Made by a program: the position numbers and the translations under genes
The notes under the pieces: model-generated
Seen by the model: only the letters and a program-made list of their open reading frames with translations
Databases searched by the model: none
Told to the model about the DNA's origin: nothing
Shown here: piece by piece, positions 32,666-41,209 of the stretch
Position numbering within the stretch: the stretch's first letter is position 1
Layout of the letters: each line of letters opens with the position of its first letter
Assembly: GCA_900545265.1 (NCBI GenBank)
Contig: UQYI01000019.1
Coordinates: 1-51,720 of the forward strand
Reading direction: 5' to 3'
DNA: 51,720 nt
Source: an uncultured Eubacteriales bacterium
GTDB lineage: Bacteria > Bacillota > Clostridia > Christensenellales > CAG-138

Positions 32666-33748
32666 TCAGTCGCTGAAGTTGTTGTAGGGGGTCTCCGGCA
32701 GGAAGGACTTATCGTAGATCTGATCCACGGTATAACTGAGCTTGGTCTGGTAGTTATTCACCAGATCATAAGTAGCCTGCATCTTTTCATCGCTGATGGA
32801 GCACACACCGTTCGTCTTGAAGCGATCGGTCTTCAGGAAGGCAAACTCAATCTTCAAAGCTTTGAGCACATCGTCCTTATTGATGGAGTGATACTGTGAA
32901 AGAATGTCAACCGCCTCTTCGGGATTATTGAGCACATACTCCCAGGCACGACAGGTAACGTCCATGAACTTCTTGAGAACTTCAGGGTTCTGCTCCGCAT
33001 ACTTGTCGCTGGTGATGTAGGAATGCGCATAGCATTCAAATCCGTAATCGGCCCACAGAATGTTGGAGAAGCCGCCTTCGGGAATAGCGGATTCAAAGTT
33101 GGGATAGCCGGTGTAAAGCTCGAAAACCACATCGGCGTTGTGGGAGGCCAGAGCGGATACCTTGGCGGTAGATTCAATATTGATGAACTCCACGCTGTCA
33201 GGATCCACACCGATCATGGCGGCGAAAGCAGGCCACATGACCTTATGTCCATCGGTCTCAGGCACGGCTACGGTCTTGCCCACGATATCCTGAGGCTTGG
33301 TGATACCGCTGTCATCCCAGAAATACATGGAATTGGGATGGTTGTCGAACACGATGCCGATGATCTTTACGGCAGCGCCGTTCTCTCTGTACTGGAAGGC
33401 AACGGGGGCATCGCAGATGGCGATGTCGGCGGTACCGGCGTCAATGGCAGTGGCGGAATAACCGGAGCCCTGACCAATGATCACGTTTACATCCAAACCG
33501 GCTTCCTCATACCAGCCCTTGTTCAGAGCCACATAGTAAGGAGAATGGTCAGCGGCAATGGTCCAGTTGAGCAGGAAGTTGACCGGAGTCAGCTCTTTCT
33601 TTTCGGAATCGGTCTTGGCATCGTCGGCAGTCTTGACGTCATCGGCGGTCTTGGCCGGCTGATCGGCATCGGCTGCCTTCTCCTGCGTACAAGCGGCAAG
33701 GCTCAGGGCCATAGCCAGCACCAAAAGTACGGCTAGAAACTTCTTCAT
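32666..33748 (-). CDS. ABC transporter substrate-binding lipoprotein, NMT1/THI5-like
   Basis: 360 residues. Signal peptide with lipobox LSLAAC (Cys about 20), then an Asp/Lys/Ala-rich low-complexity tether with repeats of TADD (about 25-50), and an SsuA/ThiY-type bilobal domain: VNFLLNWTIAADHSPYYVALNKGW, GQGSGYSATAIDAGTADIAI, ITKPQDIVGKTVAVPETDGH. Homologues bind formylaminopyrimidine, sulfonates or nitrate. The many Trp, Tyr and Phe residues in ligand loops would suit an aromatic or heterocyclic ring, but that is inference. It delivers substrate to the two permeases encoded upstream. Confidence 0.92.
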   Translation of the reverse strand: MKKFLAVLLVLAMALSLAACTQEKAADADQPAKTADDVKTADDAKTDSEKKELTPVNFLLNWTIAADHSPYYVALNKGWYEEAGLDVNVIIGQGSGYSATAIDAGTADIAICDAPVAFQYRENGAAVKIIGIVFDNHPNSMYFWDDSGITKPQDIVGKTVAVPETDGHKVMWPAFAAMIGVDPDSVEFINIESTAKVSALASHNADVVFELYTGYPNFESAIPEGGFSNILWADYGFECYAHSYITSDKYAEQNPEVLKKFMDVTCRAWEYVLNNPEEAVDILSQYHSINKDDVLKALKIEFAFLKTDRFKTNGVCSISDEKMQATYDLVNNYQTKLSYTVDQIYDKSFLPETPYNNFSD

Positions 33749-33811
33749 GGGATATCCTCCTGTTGTGTTATTCTCCCGGCCGCGGGAGGGAAAGCTGAAG
33801 GGCGTCTGCTT

Positions 33812-34624
33812 TCAGGCATCTACCCGTTCTTTAACAAAGTTCCACGGCATGCACAACCGCTCCAGCAGCGAGACGAGCAAATACATGCCCCATCCCAGCA
33901 CGCTCATCATAATAATAGAAGCGAACATGGGGGGCGTATCCATGGTCAGCTGCGCATTGACGATCACATATCCAAGCCCCCTATCCGAAGCAATCAGTTC
34001 GCCTACGATCACTCCCATAATGCACAGGGAGCTGCTAACCTTCATACCGGAGAAGATATAGGGAAGAGCGCCAGGGATCTGTATCTTGAACAGAAGCTGC
34101 CAACGGTTGGCACCCAGATACCGCACCAGATCCAGCAGGTTGGGATCCTGCGCATTCAACCCGGTAATAGTATTGATGACCATAGGGAAAAAACTGACCA
34201 GAAAGGCAATGAGCACGTTTGTCTTCAGCCCATACCCGATCCAGATCAGCAGCAAGGGCGCAACGGCCACCATAGGCATGGAGTTGATAAAGATAAAAAC
34301 GGGCATAAGCAGATCCTGTATCCGCTTGGACCAGACGATCAGCACCGAAAGGGCAATGCTTCCCACCACCACAATGCCAAAGCTAATCACATATTCCTTC
34401 AGCGTCATGAGGATATTGATCTGCCAATGATAATCCGCATCCGGCTGGGGCCACAGCAAATGGTACAATGCACTGGAAGGCGTGCACAAAAAAGCTTCCC
34501 GCACATGGAATGCCCGCACCAGCACTTCCCACAGAAGCAGAAACAGCGCAATGGAAAACACGTTCTGGAGCAAAGACATACCCTTGTTCTTTTTGGGAGC
34601 GGAAATATCTTTCAGCTTTTTCAT
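33812..34624 (-). CDS. ABC transporter permease, SsuC/ThiX type (second of two)
   Basis: 270 residues, six membrane segments, with LVRYLGANRWQLLFKIQIPGALPYIFSGMKVSSSLCIMGVIVGE as the ATPase-contact loop and adjoining segment. A cytosolic Lys-rich N-terminus (KKLKDISAPKKNKG) precedes the first segment. It follows the paralogous permease by three bases. Two distinct permeases for one ATPase suggest a heterodimeric channel, whereas SsuC-type transporters usually use a homodimer. Confidence 0.92.
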   Translation of the reverse strand: MKKLKDISAPKKNKGMSLLQNVFSIALFLLLWEVLVRAFHVREAFLCTPSSALYHLLWPQPDADYHWQINILMTLKEYVISFGIVVVGSIALSVLIVWSKRIQDLLMPVFIFINSMPMVAVAPLLLIWIGYGLKTNVLIAFLVSFFPMVINTITGLNAQDPNLLDLVRYLGANRWQLLFKIQIPGALPYIFSGMKVSSSLCIMGVIVGELIASDRGLGYVIVNAQLTMDTPPMFASIIMMSVLGWGMYLLVSLLERLCMPWNFVKERVDA

Positions 34625-34627
34625 GAT

Positions 34628-35428
34628 CTACTCCTTTTCTCCTTCGCCGCTGCGGCGGTCCCAGGGCATGCAGAGCCTTTCGGCCACATGAATCATTCTG
34701 AAAAACAGCAGCCCTATGACGGCCAGCAGGATCAGACAGGCAAACATGGTGGCCATATCAATGTTGGCCTGCGCCGAGCGAAGCAGTCGCCCCAATCCGT
34801 TTTTGGAAGCCACGAATTCTCCCACAATAGCACCGGAAACGCACATGACGGCACTGGTTTTGATCCCGGCAAAAAGATGAGGCAATGCGTTGGGAATACG
34901 GATCTTGGTAAACACCTGCCATTTGGTAGCGCCCAGATATCCGGTCAGATCCAGCAGGTTATCGTCTATATCGATAAGTCCTGTGACCGTGTTGATGATC
35001 ACCGGGAAAATGGCCACCATCACGGCTACCACAATGTTGGTACGCAAGCCATATCCGAACCAGAGCAAGAACAGCGGAGCCAGCGCGATTTTTGGAATGG
35101 AGCTCAGCAGAACGATCAGCGGCATGATCAGTTTGTGCAGCGGCTTGGACCAGGCAATGGCCAAAGAAATCAGCACCCCCAGCACTACCACCGTAAGAAA
35201 ACTCAAAAAGATCTCCCCCGCCGTAGTGCCGATATGCAGCCACCAGTTGTTCTTTGCAGCTATTTGCGGGTCAAAAATGGCCTTGAGCACATTCAGTGGT
35301 TCCGGCAGTACATATTTTTTAATATGAAACAGCTCTATGGCACCCTGCCACACCCCTATGAACACTGCAGCCGCCAGCAGTTTGAACAGAATGCTCTTTA
35401 CTTTTTCTTTACCACGGCCATTATGCAT
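34628..35428 (-). CDS. ABC transporter permease, SsuC/ThiX type (first of two)
   Basis: 266 residues, six membrane segments. The contact loop LTGYLGATKWQVFTKIRIPNALPHLFAGIKTSAVMCVSGAIVGEFV aligns with that of the second permease, showing common ancestry, but overall identity looks only moderate. Its start overlaps the end of the enolase-superfamily gene by eight bases. Forms the membrane channel with the neighbouring permease. Confidence 0.92.
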   Translation of the reverse strand: MHNGRGKEKVKSILFKLLAAAVFIGVWQGAIELFHIKKYVLPEPLNVLKAIFDPQIAAKNNWWLHIGTTAGEIFLSFLTVVVLGVLISLAIAWSKPLHKLIMPLIVLLSSIPKIALAPLFLLWFGYGLRTNIVVAVMVAIFPVIINTVTGLIDIDDNLLDLTGYLGATKWQVFTKIRIPNALPHLFAGIKTSAVMCVSGAIVGEFVASKNGLGRLLRSAQANIDMATMFACLILLAVIGLLFFRMIHVAERLCMPWDRRSGEGEKE

Positions 35429-36815
35429 GGTACGCCTCCCTGGCTGCCCGTTCTATTTCCTCCAGCCTGTAGCCGAATCCGGAATCTCCCAGCGTATAAA
35501 AGGAAACGCATCCTTCCCGCCTGCGGTACAGACCGGGATGGATCCTTGCGGCATCTGCAGAGGCGCCGGGGCAGAACTGCATGGAGTTTACCTCCACTCC
35601 CATAATGGTGCCTGCATTGGCCGCCAGCAGCACATGGGGGATAATGGCCAGCCTGGGATTGGTCAGATCCTGAACCATGATGGCCATTCCGTGCTCTCTG
35701 GCCCAGCATAGGGAAAGTAATGCTCCGGTAAGCGTCTTGCATGTCTTCAGAGCCACACCCGTCCAACCCAGCTTATAACCCAGGGCTACAAAACGCCAGT
35801 CATGAGCACTTTCATCCATGAGCAGGAGCTTCCTCCGGCTGCAGGCATGCACATCTATGGGGTTTGCCTCCATATCATAGGGGAACGGCTGTTCCACATA
35901 CAGAATCATTTCATAGATCGCCGGCTCCTGTGCCTTGAGTTTATCCAGTATCTCATTGACATAAGCAGGATCCGTAACGGTACAATTAAAATCCACCGTA
36001 AGATTCTGCACGGCATTTGCTATGGCGATACGGCCAACCTCTACAATACGATTGTAATCCCAGGGAGCATCGTTGCCGGTAAGTTTGATCTTCAGATTGA
36101 ACAGCCCGTCCCGATGGATCCAATCCTGAAGAAGCAGGGGATATTCATCCTTTGGATCTTCTTCGGTCAGTTCGGAAGGATACAGATGATCCTTCCCGCC
36201 TACCAGATGGCACGCCGCCAGCCGGGCAGGCACTGCATTGCGGGGCACCAGATATTCTTCCGGATACTTCCCTGCAAAAAGCCCCGCATATTCCGGGGAA
36301 TAGTAAGTGCTCAGATCCCGGTTCATATATCGCCCATTCAGGCAGTCAAAAACCTTTACCCCGTGAAGGATCCCGTAAGCATCGTACAGCGCCAGATCAA
36401 AAGCCGAACAGCATACCAGCGCACACAGATAAGGCATAGGATCTTCCGACGGATATGCTGCATTTTCCTTTTTCAGGCAATCTGTCAGCCGGGTTTCCAG
36501 AAACAGAGAGCCGATCTCCATGGGGTGGCCGGAAAGGGACACCTTTCCCCATTCCGCCTGCAGCAACAGGCAGAACGCCTGCATCCGCTCCACCCGCCGG
36601 CTTTGCGACAGTACAGAAGGCCAGCTCCAAGCCGCCCCCAAAGGCGTTTCCCCATATCCCCAGGCGCTGCGGCCCTTTGTATCCGTGACCTGCATGCGCA
36701 CGCAGACCAGCTCGCCGCCATTGGATACCTCGTGGCCGAACTTCAGCGGCACGCGGTTCAGATACGGAAAAAACTCCACCTTAACTTGAGAGATCGATAC
36801 ATCATTTACATTCAT
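35421..36815 (-). CDS. Mandelate racemase / muconate-lactonizing enzyme family protein
   Basis: 464 residues, longer than most members (370-400). N-terminal capping domain (about 1-130), then the enolase-superfamily barrel. Catalytic K242 and K244 (LKIKL), metal ligands D275 (VDFNC; N277 follows), E308 (VEQPF) and D334 (LMDES), and a second-side Lys K357 (ALKTC) are visible. A Lys on both faces is typical of the MLE subgroup, catalysing proton abstraction alpha to a carboxylate, as in dehydration, epimerisation or cycloisomerisation of acid sugars. First gene of the operon, divergent from the ROK repressor. Substrate unknown; a sugar acid or lactone-derived acid fits. Confidence 0.88.
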   Translation of the reverse strand: MNVNDVSISQVKVEFFPYLNRVPLKFGHEVSNGGELVCVRMQVTDTKGRSAWGYGETPLGAAWSWPSVLSQSRRVERMQAFCLLLQAEWGKVSLSGHPMEIGSLFLETRLTDCLKKENAAYPSEDPMPYLCALVCCSAFDLALYDAYGILHGVKVFDCLNGRYMNRDLSTYYSPEYAGLFAGKYPEEYLVPRNAVPARLAACHLVGGKDHLYPSELTEEDPKDEYPLLLQDWIHRDGLFNLKIKLTGNDAPWDYNRIVEVGRIAIANAVQNLTVDFNCTVTDPAYVNEILDKLKAQEPAIYEMILYVEQPFPYDMEANPIDVHACSRRKLLLMDESAHDWRFVALGYKLGWTGVALKTCKTLTGALLSLCWAREHGMAIMVQDLTNPRLAIIPHVLLAANAGTIMGVEVNSMQFCPGASADAARIHPGLYRRREGCVSFYTLGDSGFGYRLEEIERAAREAYHA

Positions 36816-36861
36816 AGTTCACCGCTGCCTTGCTTTGCGTATTGGGAAAGTGAAAAATTAT

Positions 36862-36882
36862 TTTGTAATTCAATTTTACAAA
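36862..36882. promoter_or_regulatory. Candidate ROK operator palindrome
   Basis: TTTGTAA (36862-36868) and TTACAAA (36876-36882) form a perfect seven-bp inverted repeat with a seven-base AT-rich centre. It starts 12 bases downstream of the -10 of the catabolic operon, in its leader. AT-rich TTTGTAA-like dyads of this size suit a NagC/XylR-type repressor. Confidence 0.55.
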
Positions 36883-36894
36883 TTTATTATTTTT

Positions 36895-36923
36895 ATCGTA
36901 ACAGAAAAAGTCTATTTTGTCAA
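36895..36923 (-). promoter_or_regulatory. Promoter of the nine-gene catabolic/uptake operon
   Basis: Minus strand: -35 TTGACA (36918-36923), 17-base spacer, -10 TACGAT (36895-36900). The leader to the start at 36815 is about 75 bases, very AT-rich, and contains the palindrome. Confidence 0.75.
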
Positions 36924-36950
36924 CCAGGTTTATAAAATATGTTTTTCCGG

Positions 36951-36979
36951 TTGTTTTTTGAAGAAAACATGTGTATACT
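36951..36979 (+). promoter_or_regulatory. Promoter of the ROK repressor gene, close to its start codon
   Basis: -35 TTGTTT (36951-36956), 17-base spacer, -10 TATACT (36974-36979). Only eight bases separate the -10 from the ATG at 36988, so transcription should start at or next to that codon: a leaderless mRNA. Confidence 0.6.
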
Positions 36980-36987
36980 GGTTTTGT

Positions 36988-38247
36988 ATGAATATGACTG
37001 TAACCCCCAAGCTGATCGAACAGCAAAACCAGAATAACATTATATCCTATGTGGAAAGGGGCCGTATCTCCCGGGCAGAAATCGCCAAGCAAACGGGGCT
37101 GAGCCGGACGACCGTATCCAATGCCTGCTCCAGGCTGTTGGATCTGCATCTGGTACAGGAGGAAGTTCTGCCGGAGGAAAGCGTGCTTAGCCGGGGACGG
37201 CCCGGGACCCCCCTTTCCCTGACGGAAGACTGCTGGTATGCCGCCGGAGCTACCCTGATAGACCGGGAGCTGCTTTTTGTTTTGCTGCGTCTCAGCGGAA
37301 AGGTTGCCTGTCAGTTTTCCCTGCCGTTAAAAGACCTGGGGCCTGAAACCTACCTGCAAACTCTGGCAGAGGGATTTGCCCGGATACTGCATATGTGTCC
37401 GGATCGGCTCCTTCCCTGCCTGGGGGTAGGATCTCCCGGCCTTATCAACAACGGAAAGGTGCTCCACGCTTCCGATATGGGCTGGAGTGATTTGGATATT
37501 TCCGGCTACCTGCAGGAACAGTTAGGCATAAAAGCAGAAGTCATCAACCGCCATTGGGCCAGCTGTCTGTGTGAATACAATCACCTTTCCGTAGGGAGCA
37601 TGATCTATGTAGGCATCAGCACGGGTATTGCAGCGGCCATCATTGCCGACGGAAAGCTGTTTACCGGCGCCTATCACAGTGCCGGAGAAATAGGCCATAC
37701 GGTGGTATGCCCCAACGGTCCCATATGCACCTGCGGCCGCAGAGGCTGTCTTCACGCCATGTCATCGGAAACCTTTATTGTGCGCCATGTAGAAGAGCAA
37801 TACCAGCATAGCCGGGGGCCGCTTTTTGATAAAGATCCTCTCTGGGATTACTTCTCAGCCCACGAAACGCTGCCCATAGAAAACATCTGTCAGGCAGCTC
37901 GTCAGGGGCATCCGCTTGCCCAAAACATGCTGGAACAGGCTGCCCTGTATCTGGGGCTCTCCATCAGCAATCTGGCCAGTATGTTTAACCCGGAATGCGT
38001 GGTGCTGGGAGGCTCTCTTGTAGAACATGGGGGGCCGGAGTTTGTCCGGCATATTTTCGACAGCGTACATCAGTACAGCAGCAGCGATACCATGTGCGCT
38101 GTCAAATTCCTTACCTGGAGCCAGGGCCGGATATCCGGCGCAGTAGGCGCCGCGCGGCTGGTGTTGGACCGGAAGATTGAACTGGCCGCCCAGGCACTGA
38201 AAAGCCATACCCCTTCAGAACAGAACAAGCCCCCAAAGCAGTATTGA
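36988..38247 (+). CDS. ROK-family transcriptional repressor
   Basis: 419 residues from the ATG at 36988. The frame extends upstream to 36835, but that part is AT-rich promoter sequence. An N-terminal winged helix (residues about 15-60: NNIISYVERGRISRAEIAKQTGLSRTTVSNACSRLL) is followed by a sugar-kinase-like ROK domain. Cysteines C247, C249 and C254 of TCGRRGC make the ROK zinc site with the upstream His of GEIGHTVV. Such NagC/XylR/Mlc proteins repress sugar genes and release DNA on binding a sugar. No ribosome site is present and the ATG is nine bases after the -10, so the mRNA may be leaderless. It probably represses the divergent operon. Confidence 0.92.
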   Translation: MNMTVTPKLIEQQNQNNIISYVERGRISRAEIAKQTGLSRTTVSNACSRLLDLHLVQEEVLPEESVLSRGRPGTPLSLTEDCWYAAGATLIDRELLFVLLRLSGKVACQFSLPLKDLGPETYLQTLAEGFARILHMCPDRLLPCLGVGSPGLINNGKVLHASDMGWSDLDISGYLQEQLGIKAEVINRHWASCLCEYNHLSVGSMIYVGISTGIAAAIIADGKLFTGAYHSAGEIGHTVVCPNGPICTCGRRGCLHAMSSETFIVRHVEEQYQHSRGPLFDKDPLWDYFSAHETLPIENICQAARQGHPLAQNMLEQAALYLGLSISNLASMFNPECVVLGGSLVEHGGPEFVRHIFDSVHQYSSSDTMCAVKFLTWSQGRISGAVGAARLVLDRKIELAAQALKSHTPSEQNKPPKQY

Positions 38248-38287
38248 CCGTTCATAAGCCAACCACCCCATCTTCTATCCAAAAACC

Positions 38288-38320
38288 AAAGAACCACCCG
38301 GCGAACGGGTGGTTCTTTTT
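38288..38320. terminator. Bidirectional terminator between ROK and anti-sigma genes
   Basis: 13-bp stem AAAGAACCACCCG/CGGGTGGTTCTTT with a five-base loop, flanked by T-runs on the plus side (TTTTT to 38320) and A-rich sequence on the other. Confidence 0.85.
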
Positions 38321-38344
38321 CATATATTCAGTACTCTCTCAGAT

Positions 38345-38980
38345 CTATGTTCCCTGTTTATAAAGCTGCGGGCTGGCCGGGTCGCTTATATCTACAAGCA
38401 GGCTGCCTCCTTCCGTATATATCCACAGGATATTTTCCTGCAGTTCCGTATCCGTTAAAGAATATTCTCCCAACTCCGGCAAATACAGTTCTCCCAGCTT
38501 GTTTCCTTCCGTATCATAAAGGAGCAGGAGGCAGGCTTCAGGATCCACCGTCCAACATATACCTTCTCCCGAACCGAAAAGTCCGTTCTCCGGTATCTCC
38601 CCTGCCCATGTACCGGTATCCGCACCAACGGCAGGCGTAGGCGCATCCATGGTGTTCATGGCGCCCTCCTCCTGTTCGCTTACTGAAGTGCTTTCCTCCG
38701 GAGCATCAAAAAAGCCTGCTGCACCTATGGATTTTTCTTCACTTTTGTATTGGGCGGCCGCCTGCATAGTATCATTTGCATCTTTTTTATTGCCATAGCT
38801 CTGCCCCAGCAGCCATACTCCCAGGGATATCATTACCAGTGCACAGGCTGCCAGAGTCCCCCAACGGGCAGGTGCTTTCCATAACGGTTTCTGCTGCGTC
38901 TGCCTGCGCTGCATTTCCTGCAACAGGTCTTCTCTGGGATGGATGCTGTCGTTAGCCTGTTTATAGGAATTCCGGAACAT
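38345..38980 (-). CDS. Putative anti-sigma factor (single-pass membrane protein)
   Basis: 211 residues. A cytosolic N-terminus of about 40 residues, charged and helical (HPREDLLQEMQRRQTQQK), one membrane segment (about 41-58, WGTLAACALVMISLGVWLL), then an extracytoplasmic domain with an acidic Ser/Glu-rich tether and a beta-rich C-terminus (DPEACLLLLYDTEGNKLGELYLPELG). The layout is that of anti-sigma factors and the gene starts two bases after an ECF sigma factor. There is no recognisable zinc-binding HxxxCxxC motif, so it is not a classic ZAS protein. The role is therefore inferred from context and layout. Confidence 0.7.
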   Translation of the reverse strand: MFRNSYKQANDSIHPREDLLQEMQRRQTQQKPLWKAPARWGTLAACALVMISLGVWLLGQSYGNKKDANDTMQAAAQYKSEEKSIGAAGFFDAPEESTSVSEQEEGAMNTMDAPTPAVGADTGTWAGEIPENGLFGSGEGICWTVDPEACLLLLYDTEGNKLGELYLPELGEYSLTDTELQENILWIYTEGGSLLVDISDPASPQLYKQGT

Positions 38981-38982
38981 CC

Positions 38983-39486
38983 TCAGATCCCTCCTTTCAA
39001 CGCTTCCTTCAACCGAGCCCGGGCCCGAAAGAGGTGGGATTTCACGGTGGATTCCGGGCAGTCCATGAGGGATGCAATAGCGCTGACACCGTAGTTCTCA
39101 TAATAAAACAGGTGTATGGCAATACGCTGCTTTTCCGGAAGTTTGAGCACCTGCTCGTATACTTCCGAAACCTCTGGCGCCGTATCCCCCGGCAGCAGCT
39201 CCAATGCACTTTCATCTGCCCGATGCCGCCGAAAAGCACTGCTCAGCAGCGAATTACTGCTGTTCAGTGCCGCCCGGATGAGCCACGCCTTTTGATGCTC
39301 CCGGCTTTCAAATTCCGGCGCACGGCGCAGGCAGCGAAAAAAAACATCCTGCAGCACATCCTCTGCATCAGCCCGGTTCCGGGTGCGCTGCAGTGCCAGC
39401 CGATAGATCATATCCCCATAGGCGGCATACAGCGCCTCCAAACTCAGGGGCACCGCCTCCGAGGGTGGAATCGTCCTGGTTTCCAA
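38983..39486 (-). CDS. ECF-type RNA polymerase sigma factor
   Basis: About 167 residues from the TTG at 39486, preferred because AGAAAGGA lies nine bases upstream; an alternative TTG at 39510 would add eight residues. Region 2 is LYAAYGDMIYRLALQRTRNRADAEDVLQDVFFRCLRR and region 4 is LPEKQRIAIHLFYYENYGVSAIASLMDCPESTVKSHLFRARARLKEAL, with a clear helix-turn-helix. ECF factors direct polymerase to stress-response or envelope promoters and are held inactive by a membrane anti-sigma partner, here the next gene. It lies 70 bases after the YARHG gene, probably in one transcript. Confidence 0.92.
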   Translation of the reverse strand: METRTIPPSEAVPLSLEALYAAYGDMIYRLALQRTRNRADAEDVLQDVFFRCLRRAPEFESREHQKAWLIRAALNSSNSLLSSAFRRHRADESALELLPGDTAPEVSEVYEQVLKLPEKQRIAIHLFYYENYGVSAIASLMDCPESTVKSHLFRARARLKEALKGGI

Positions 39487-39556
39487 GGTGAAATTCCTTT
39501 CTGCTCCCAATACCCCGCAGCCCTTAAAAAGGTTGCGCCGGAGCCGTTTGTTCTGC

Positions 39557-41200
39557 TTATCCTTCCCGGATCAGACTTTCCAGCTTCTTGATCAGGTCAA
39601 TGTTATAGCAGGCATTCGGATAATCCTTGCGGATATCGTTATAGGTAATGCTGCCCTGAGGATCATACCAATCATAGCCGGAATAAAAAGTGTAGTAACT
39701 GCTGGTTTCTTTGAATTTGTGTCCGCAGCGGGCGAATATCTCATTGCGTGCAAAGCCCAGCAGCTGTTCCAGCGTCTGGTTGTTGCCCGTAGGAATGTTC
39801 CAAAGTTCCTCCGTGGTAAGCTTTTCCTCCAGACTGTTTTCAAAAATCAATCCTTCATCGTTCCACGGGCTCTGGCCGCCGTTTTCGCCGAATGCCATGG
39901 AACCGCCGTTAAGCGTATTCACCGTGTACAGGCTGGTTGGGAAGTCCCCATTGTCCCTGGCCTTGGCGGCGGAAGCAAAGGTGTGCAGCGTTACATCCTC
40001 TGCGGAAATCACCGTCCGAGCCCCGAAATCGTATACATCTGCCCGGAGGTACTCCGTTTTTCCGGCCTCCGTTTTAACGGTATAAATCACCGAAAAGCAG
40101 TTGCCATATTCCGCCGAAGCATTTTTCCCGGTAATAAAGTAATTATAGCTTACCTGGCTGCTCTTGAAATCGGTGCCGTAATGTGCCTCTTTAGCCTTGC
40201 GGATGGCCTCCCGCAGGGCAGTCTGATCATATCCGTACAGACTGGAGAGCACATTTTCCCGGCTCTCCAGAGATCTGGGGGTATTCTGCTCCGGTTTGGG
40301 TGTAGCCGTAGGGGAGGCAGCAGGAGTCGCTGTAGGGATTGCTGTTGAGGGCGCAGTATCTGCTGGAACGGGCGTATCCGTAGGAGCAGGCGTATTGATA
40401 AGTTCCTGTTCCCGGCTGCGGGTAGCCGCATACAGAGCAGCTACCTCTTCCTGGGTCATGTTCCAGGTGGTATCGGTGATCTCTATCCCCCGTTCCTTAA
40501 AGATATCCACTACCTCCGGCAGCGTGCTGGTGGTTTCTATCCGATAGCCAGTCTCCGTTTCCGTCACATACAGGCCAAGACTCATGACTGCCTGATATCC
40601 TTTATCCGCTTCCTGCGCAGCGATATCCACCGGCAATTCCCAGCGGCAGGCCTTCAGCAAAGCCTCCTTATCTATCGTCAGCAGGTATCTATCCTGATAG
40701 TCCAAACTGCACAACGCATATTTACGGATGCTGATGGTTCTTGGGCCGGTCTGTGCACTGGCATAAGCAGCCTCTGCCTGTTCTTTTGTCCATATCCAGC
40801 GGGTATTTGTCAGCACCAGGGCGCCTTTTTTCAAATCCCCTGCGGGATCCGCCAGACTGCTGGCCGTTTCTATCTGCCAACTGTCCTCCCCTTGCGGGGT
40901 AACCACAAAGACCAGAGAATACACCGCTGCCACATCCGGGTAACGGCTTATATCCAGTTCCGTAGTCTTTGGATCCGGCAGATGAAAGTCGTGAATAATG
41001 CCGTCTGCATTTACGGAAAAAGTAAACTGCCCCTGTTCGTCCTTATCCGTCAGAACATACCGGCGCATATCCACTTCCCGCAGATTTTCCCCGGATTCAA
41101 AGTAACTCAGGCAGATCAATACCCCTGCCATGAGCACCCCAAAGCTGAGCAGCGCCGCCGTCAGCAGGAGGATCATCCGTTTTGTCTGGGTCTTGCTCAT
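39557..41200 (-). CDS. Membrane-anchored extracytoplasmic protein with C-terminal YARHG domain
   Basis: 547 residues. Short basic N-terminus, membrane segment about 9-31, then a large outside part. Two repeats of a similar module (LDISRYPDVAAVYSLVFVVTPQG and LPVDIAAQEADKGYQAVMSLGLYVTETETGYRIET) occupy about 75-255. A Thr/Pro/Ala-rich linker follows (about 272-312). The C-terminal 75 residues are a YARHG domain (LLGFARNEIFARCGHKF...FYSGYDWYDP). YARHG proteins are extracellular and probably bind peptidoglycan or other surface ligands; mechanism unknown. Ten bases after the zinc-ribbon gene. A paralogue lies two genes upstream. In this operon it may sense envelope state for the sigma/anti-sigma pair. 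Confidence 0.85.
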   Translation of the reverse strand: MSKTQTKRMILLLTAALLSFGVLMAGVLICLSYFESGENLREVDMRRYVLTDKDEQGQFTFSVNADGIIHDFHLPDPKTTELDISRYPDVAAVYSLVFVVTPQGEDSWQIETASSLADPAGDLKKGALVLTNTRWIWTKEQAEAAYASAQTGPRTISIRKYALCSLDYQDRYLLTIDKEALLKACRWELPVDIAAQEADKGYQAVMSLGLYVTETETGYRIETTSTLPEVVDIFKERGIEITDTTWNMTQEEVAALYAATRSREQELINTPAPTDTPVPADTAPSTAIPTATPAASPTATPKPEQNTPRSLESRENVLSSLYGYDQTALREAIRKAKEAHYGTDFKSSQVSYNYFITGKNASAEYGNCFSVIYTVKTEAGKTEYLRADVYDFGARTVISAEDVTLHTFASAAKARDNGDFPTSLYTVNTLNGGSMAFGENGGQSPWNDEGLIFENSLEEKLTTEELWNIPTGNNQTLEQLLGFARNEIFARCGHKFKETSSYYTFYSGYDWYDPQGSITYNDIRKDYPNACYNIDLIKKLESLIREG

Positions 41201-41209
41201 AGGCGTGCC

